From Ardenticatenia bacterium (GTDB lineage Bacteria; Chloroflexota; Anaerolineae; Aggregatilineales; Aggregatilineaceae), in assembly GCA_026984385.1 (NCBI GenBank), contig JALSSH010000114.1:1-18293 (forward strand): a stretch of 18,293 bases of DNA. Reading direction: 5' to 3'. The translations under genes and the position numbers were made by a program. Every line of letters starts with the position of its first letter. The stretch's first letter is position 1. A model generated the notes under the pieces. The model was not told the DNA's origin. It did not search any database and saw only the letters and a list, made by a program, of their open reading frames with translations. Positions 15,280 to 18,293 of the stretch are shown one piece after another.

Positions 15280-15822
15280 TCACTCTTCCGAACGGTCTTC
15301 CAAATGTAACTGCGCCAAAATGGCAAAACGTGGGTCGATTTCCTCGGTCTGACAGTGGCAGTGGCCCTCGTTCAAGTTCTGACCACATTGCGGGCACAAT
15401 CCGGCACAATCCGGACGACATAGAGCACTCATCGGCAACGCCAGGATCGCTTCTTCGCGCAACAGCGGGGCCAAGTCCAAATTACCCGCTTCGTCTACTG
15501 CGTAGGGCGTGTCGTCGTGCGGTGGAATGGAGAACAGCTCTTCAAGGAGCAGATGCACGGGGTAATAAAAAGGCGTCAAACAACGCACGCACTCGGTGAG
15601 CACGTGCGTTTCCAAGTGGCCTTGCACCAAAATCCCACGTGAGTTACGGCTCAGCCGCAAGTCGCCGCGCAGAAAGTCCAGCGTGACGTCTTCGGCCAGA
15701 CGCACACGCGGCAGATCGATCTCCGCGACGCGATAGTACCCCACCCCTTGCGCCAGCAGGAATCCGACGTTGATCCGCAACACGCGCGCATGAACAAAAT
15801 GTTGAGCCTCTGACTTAGTCAC
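15280..15822 (-). CDS. DUF177/YceD family protein with cysteine zinc-ribbon motif
   Basis: A protein of about 180 residues of the DUF177 (YceD) family, linked in other bacteria to 23S rRNA or ribosome metabolism, with no settled biochemical role. Typical features are the central CVRC pair (about C78, C81) after a beta-rich N-terminal half, the acidic segment EEAILALPM, and the C-terminal C-x3-C-x3-C-x2-C...C-x-C cluster in LCRPDCAGLCPQCGQNLNEG and CHC, probably binding zinc. The start is uncertain: GTG at 15822 has GAGGA about 12 nt upstream, while the frame continues to TTG codons at 15840 and 15858 lacking a ribosome site. In many bacteria this gene precedes rpmF (ribosomal L32); here the next gene is the primary sigma factor, and no L32 frame fits the gap. 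Confidence 0.85.
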   Translation of the reverse strand: MTKSEAQHFVHARVLRINVGFLLAQGVGYYRVAEIDLPRVRLAEDVTLDFLRGDLRLSRNSRGILVQGHLETHVLTECVRCLTPFYYPVHLLLEELFSIPPHDDTPYAVDEAGNLDLAPLLREEAILALPMSALCRPDCAGLCPQCGQNLNEGHCHCQTEEIDPRFAILAQLHLEDRSEE

Positions 15823-15924
15823 AACAGATGATTTCCTCAACCGTCGGGGCAAAAACAAGTCGCTGGCGCCTCAAAAAGCGAACCCCTGAGGCATTCTTGG
15901 TTTTCTTTCGGCCTCAGTGACATA

Positions 15925-15954
15925 ATTATAATGATTTGCGTCATTGTGTGTCAA
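15925..15954 (-). promoter_or_regulatory. Consensus promoter for DUF177-rpoD with overlapping dyad
   Basis: On the minus strand TTGACA (plus 15949-15954), an 18-nt spacer and TATAAT (plus 15925-15930) match both hexamers perfectly. An inverted repeat AATGACGCAAATCATT (plus about 15930-15945) fills most of the spacer and touches the -10, a position suited to a repressor or metalloregulator. Transcription would start near 15918, giving a leader of about 95 nt. Confidence 0.8.
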
Positions 15955-16097
15955 GCAGGGGGACTAACGTTTTATATGAAAAAGCTGAAAACAAGGGGAA
16001 TTTTAGTACAAAAGTACGGTGAAAATGCGCACCCAAAGCGCCTAAACCGGGCTGTAGAAACTCTCCACCGACTGTGCAAAAACGCCGAGGTCGGCTC

Positions 16098-16126
16098 TTC
16101 ATCTGTGCGGTGAAGACTGGTACACT
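16098..16126 (+). promoter_or_regulatory. Possible proB promoter
   Basis: TTCATC, a 17-nt spacer and TACACT. The -10 matches well but the -35 only at three positions. The predicted transcript start near 16133 would give a leader of roughly 43 nt. Weak support. Confidence 0.35.
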
Positions 16127-16175
16127 GAAACCACGCAGATTGAAGTATCGCACACACAAAACACGACAAATCAAC

Positions 16176-17282
16176 ATGGCGAACCACACCCAAACAATTG
16201 TTGTCAAGCTGGGCACAAGCACCCTCACCGACGGCACGGGGCGGCTTTCCCGTCCGCGCATGGTCGACCTCATCCGCCAGATCGTGGCGCTCCAGGCCGA
16301 AGGCTATCGCATGGTGCTGGTTTCTTCCGGCGCAGTGGTAGCCGGACGTGAACTGCTCGGCAAGCCGGCTTTGCCCAATCATCTGCCCGCCAAACAAATG
16401 CTCAGCGCGGTGGGGCAAAGCTATCTGATGCAGGTCTACGGCACGCTCTTCGGCCTCTACGACGCCCATATCGGCCAAGTGCTGTTGACCCACAGCGACA
16501 TTTCCCACCGCACACGCTACCTCAACGCGCGCGACACGCTCCATACGCTGCTGGACTACGGCATCGTGCCGGTTGTGAACGAAAACGACACGGTGGCCGT
16601 TGATGAGATCAAGGTGGGGGACAACGACACACTTTCGGCCCAAATCGCGGTGCTGCTGAGCGCCTCGCTGCTGATCATCCTCACCGACCAAAACGGCCTT
16701 TATGACCGCGACCCGCGCCTCGCCCCCGAAGCGCACCTGATCGAGCGCGTGGACGTGATCGACGAGCACATCCACGCACTGGGCGGGGGAAGCGTTTCCG
16801 GGCTGGGCGTGGGCGGCATGGCGACCAAAATCCAGGCCGCGCAGCTCGCCACACGCAGCGGGACGCGCGTGGTCATCGCCAACGGCAAAACGCCGGACGT
16901 GTTGCTGCGCATCATGCGCGGAGAGGCGCTCGGCACAACGTTTATGCCCACGCTGGGACATATCGAAAGCCGCAAGCGCTGGTTGCTCACCGAGCGCCCC
17001 GCCGGAACATTGATCGTGGACGCGGGCGCGGCGCGCGTGTTGCGCGCAGAAGGGGCGAGCTTGCTTCCGGTCGGCGTGCGCCGCGTGGCGGGGAAGTTTG
17101 AGCGGGGCGCGGTCGTTTCCGTGATCGCGGAAGATGAGCGCCCCATCGCTCAAGGGCTGGTAAACTATAGCAGCGCGGAGCTGGAACGGCTGCAAGGCCA
17201 CCGCTCCAAAGAGATTGTGGATATACTCGGTTACACGTATGGCGAGGAAGCGATCCACCGCGACAACTTGGTATTGGTATGA
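16176..17282 (+). CDS. proB: Glutamate 5-kinase ProB
   Basis: A 368-residue cytosolic enzyme that phosphorylates glutamate to gamma-glutamyl phosphate, the first step of proline synthesis, usually feedback-inhibited by proline. It has the amino-acid-kinase domain with VVKLGTSTL (9-17, catalytic-site lysine K11), LVSSGAVVAG (48-57), VNENDTV (134-140), LTDQNGLYDRDPR (169-181) and GVGGMATKIQAA (211-222), followed by a C-terminal PUA domain (about 275-350). Length matches the two-domain family. The start is the ATG at 16176, giving the normal N-terminus; the frame opens 34 codons earlier without family character. No clear ribosome site precedes this ATG (ACAAATCAAC), which is unusual beside proA. 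The proA start follows 24 nt after its stop. Confidence 0.95.
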   Translation: MANHTQTIVVKLGTSTLTDGTGRLSRPRMVDLIRQIVALQAEGYRMVLVSSGAVVAGRELLGKPALPNHLPAKQMLSAVGQSYLMQVYGTLFGLYDAHIGQVLLTHSDISHRTRYLNARDTLHTLLDYGIVPVVNENDTVAVDEIKVGDNDTLSAQIAVLLSASLLIILTDQNGLYDRDPRLAPEAHLIERVDVIDEHIHALGGGSVSGLGVGGMATKIQAAQLATRSGTRVVIANGKTPDVLLRIMRGEALGTTFMPTLGHIESRKRWLLTERPAGTLIVDAGAARVLRAEGASLLPVGVRRVAGKFERGAVVSVIAEDERPIAQGLVNYSSAELERLQGHRSKEIVDILGYTYGEEAIHRDNLVLV

Positions 17283-17306
17283 GCATTGAGGCAGGAGAGA
17301 AAGCCC

Positions 17307-18293
17307 ATGACCGTTGACATGCAAGCTCTTGGCCGTCGAGCCAAAGAGGCCGGAGTTGCGCTGCGCCGCTTTGACAGCGCGGCCAAAAACAACACCTTGC
17401 ACGCCATCGCCGACGCGCTGGCGGCCCACAGCGCGGACATCCTAGAAGCCAACGCCGCCGACGTGCACGATGGGCGCGAAGCCGGTCTCAGCGAAGCGTT
17501 GCTGGACCGACTGAACTTGGCCGCACGGCTGGACGGTGTGATCGCGGACGTGCGCCACGTGGCCGAGCTGCCCGATCCGGTGGGCGAAGAGTTCGACATC
17601 CGCACCTTGCCGAACGGCCTCCGAGTGCGCCGCCGCCGTGTGCCGATCGGCGTTCTGGGCGTGATCTACGAAGCGCGCCCCAACGTGACGGTGGACGTGG
17701 CTTCCTTGGCGCTCAAGACCGGCAACGCGGTAATCCTGCGCGGCGGCTCGGAAACGTTGCGCAGCAACATCGCGCTGGTCAAAACCATTCGCTCCGCGCT
17801 GGAGGCGGTGGGCTTCCCTGCGGACGCGGTGCAGCTCATCCCCGACCAAGATCGGCGCTATGTGCGCGAGTTATTGCGGCTGAGCGACTATGTGGACATG
17901 ATCATCCCGCGTGGGGGGAACGCGCTGCACACCTTTTGCCGCGAAAATAGCACCATCCCCGTCATCACCGGCGGGATCGGCATCTGTCATCTTTACGTGG
18001 ACGAGACGGCGGACTTGGACGCGGCGCTGAACGTGATCCAAAACGCGAAGGTGCAACGCCCCTCGGTCTGCAACGCGCTGGATACGCTGTTGGTGCAACA
18101 AAGCATCGCCGAGACGTTCATCCCGCGCGTGGTGGAGCGCCTGGCGCAAGACGGCGTGCAATTCCGGGTGGACAAAACGGCACAAGCCGTGTTGCCCGCA
18201 GCCGACTACATCCAGCCCGCCGCTGAGGGCGATTGGGACACCGAGTGGCTTTCGTTGACGTTGGGGATTCGCGTGGTGCCGGACTTAGAGGCC
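17307..18293 (+). CDS. proA: Gamma-glutamyl phosphate reductase ProA, cut by window end
   Basis: This enzyme reduces gamma-glutamyl phosphate with NADPH to glutamate semialdehyde, the second step of proline synthesis, and acts with ProB. The window contains 329 codons without a stop; the family is about 415-420 residues, so roughly 90 are missing on the right. Motifs: the N-terminal MQALGRRAKEAGVALR, VPIGVLGVIYEARPNVTVD, ALKTGNAVILRGGSE, IIPRGGNALH, the signature GGIGICHLYVDE, and the catalytic cysteine in QRPSVCNALDTLLV (about C255). The ATG at 17307 has AGGAGAG 7 nt upstream. It forms the proBA operon with the preceding kinase. Confidence 0.95.
   Translation, partial: MTVDMQALGRRAKEAGVALRRFDSAAKNNTLHAIADALAAHSADILEANAADVHDGREAGLSEALLDRLNLAARLDGVIADVRHVAELPDPVGEEFDIRTLPNGLRVRRRRVPIGVLGVIYEARPNVTVDVASLALKTGNAVILRGGSETLRSNIALVKTIRSALEAVGFPADAVQLIPDQDRRYVRELLRLSDYVDMIIPRGGNALHTFCRENSTIPVITGGIGICHLYVDETADLDAALNVIQNAKVQRPSVCNALDTLLVQQSIAETFIPRVVERLAQDGVQFRVDKTAQAVLPAADYIQPAAEGDWDTEWLSLTLGIRVVPDLEA

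Larger units (their letters stand above)
15823..16175. other. Divergent intergenic region between DUF177 and proB
   Basis: This gap of about 350 nt holds the DUF177-rpoD promoter (15925-15954) and a weak candidate proB promoter on the plus strand (TTCATC at 16098-16103, 17 nt, TACACT at 16121-16126). A 60-codon plus-strand frame from 15931 has no ribosome site or family resemblance and was not called. Small dyads (GTAC-AAAA-GTAC near 16006-16017, GCCGAGGTCGGC at 16083-16094) are present, but I recognise no riboswitch, tRNA or terminator. Confidence 0.5.

Noticed and set aside
16083..16103. Possible attenuator hairpin before proB (GCCGAGGTCGGC)
   Set aside because: The stem is only 4-5 bp and is followed by TCTTCATCT, not a T-run; no alternative pairing partner was convincing.
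15931..16113. 60-codon plus-strand frame in the DUF177-proB gap
   Set aside because: It starts inside the minus-strand promoter, lacks a ribosome site and resembles no known small protein.
15972..17429. Minus-strand open frame of 485 codons opposite proB
   Set aside because: proB is unmistakable on the plus strand; the antisense frame has no family character.

Overview
The window is a dense bacterial chromosome segment of moderately high GC with no mobile element, tRNA, rRNA or CRISPR array. The features together suggest Chloroflexota (Anaerolineae-like): a tandem nuoM pair in a complex I operon, a short primary sigma factor, an FprA-type ferredoxin-NADP reductase, and a DUF177 protein upstream of the sigma gene. 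This taxonomic call is inference from gene content and protein style, not from a marker search.

Region 1 (about 24-10187, minus strand) is one long respiratory operon transcribed nuoA-nuoH-nuoJ-nuoK-nuoL-nuoM(copy 2)-nuoM(copy 1)-nuoN. It has a good sigma-70 type promoter before nuoA and an intrinsic terminator after nuoN. It encodes all seven membrane-arm subunits of complex I plus a second NuoM. None of the peripheral-arm genes (nuoB, C, D, E, F, G, I) is present: nuoA is followed directly by nuoH and nuoH directly by nuoJ. NuoL carries a lateral-helix region about 30 residues longer than in E. coli, the size expected if the arm has to span one extra antiporter-like subunit (the '2M' type of complex I). 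The NuoM copy next to NuoN (copy 1) has leucine where the pump-critical TM7 lysine should be. The other NuoM, NuoL and NuoN keep that lysine.

Region 2 (10085-11783) is a divergent intergenic region with the nuo promoter and a strong inverted repeat, followed by a plus-strand FprA/adrenodoxin-reductase-type ferredoxin-NADP+ reductase. It may link the NADPH and ferredoxin pools next to the ion-pumping operon.

Region 3 (11818-13902, minus strand) is a two-gene unit: an FHA-domain single-pass membrane protein and moeA (molybdenum cofactor insertion). It is driven by a consensus TTGACA-N17-TATACT promoter.

Region 4 (13930-15954, minus strand) holds a DUF177/YceD zinc-ribbon protein followed by the primary sigma factor (rpoD/sigA type). 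It starts at a fully consensus TTGACA-N18-TATAAT promoter overlapped by a dyad and ends at a clear intrinsic terminator.

Region 5 (16176-18293, plus strand) is proB-proA, the first two steps of proline synthesis. proA runs off the right edge of the window.
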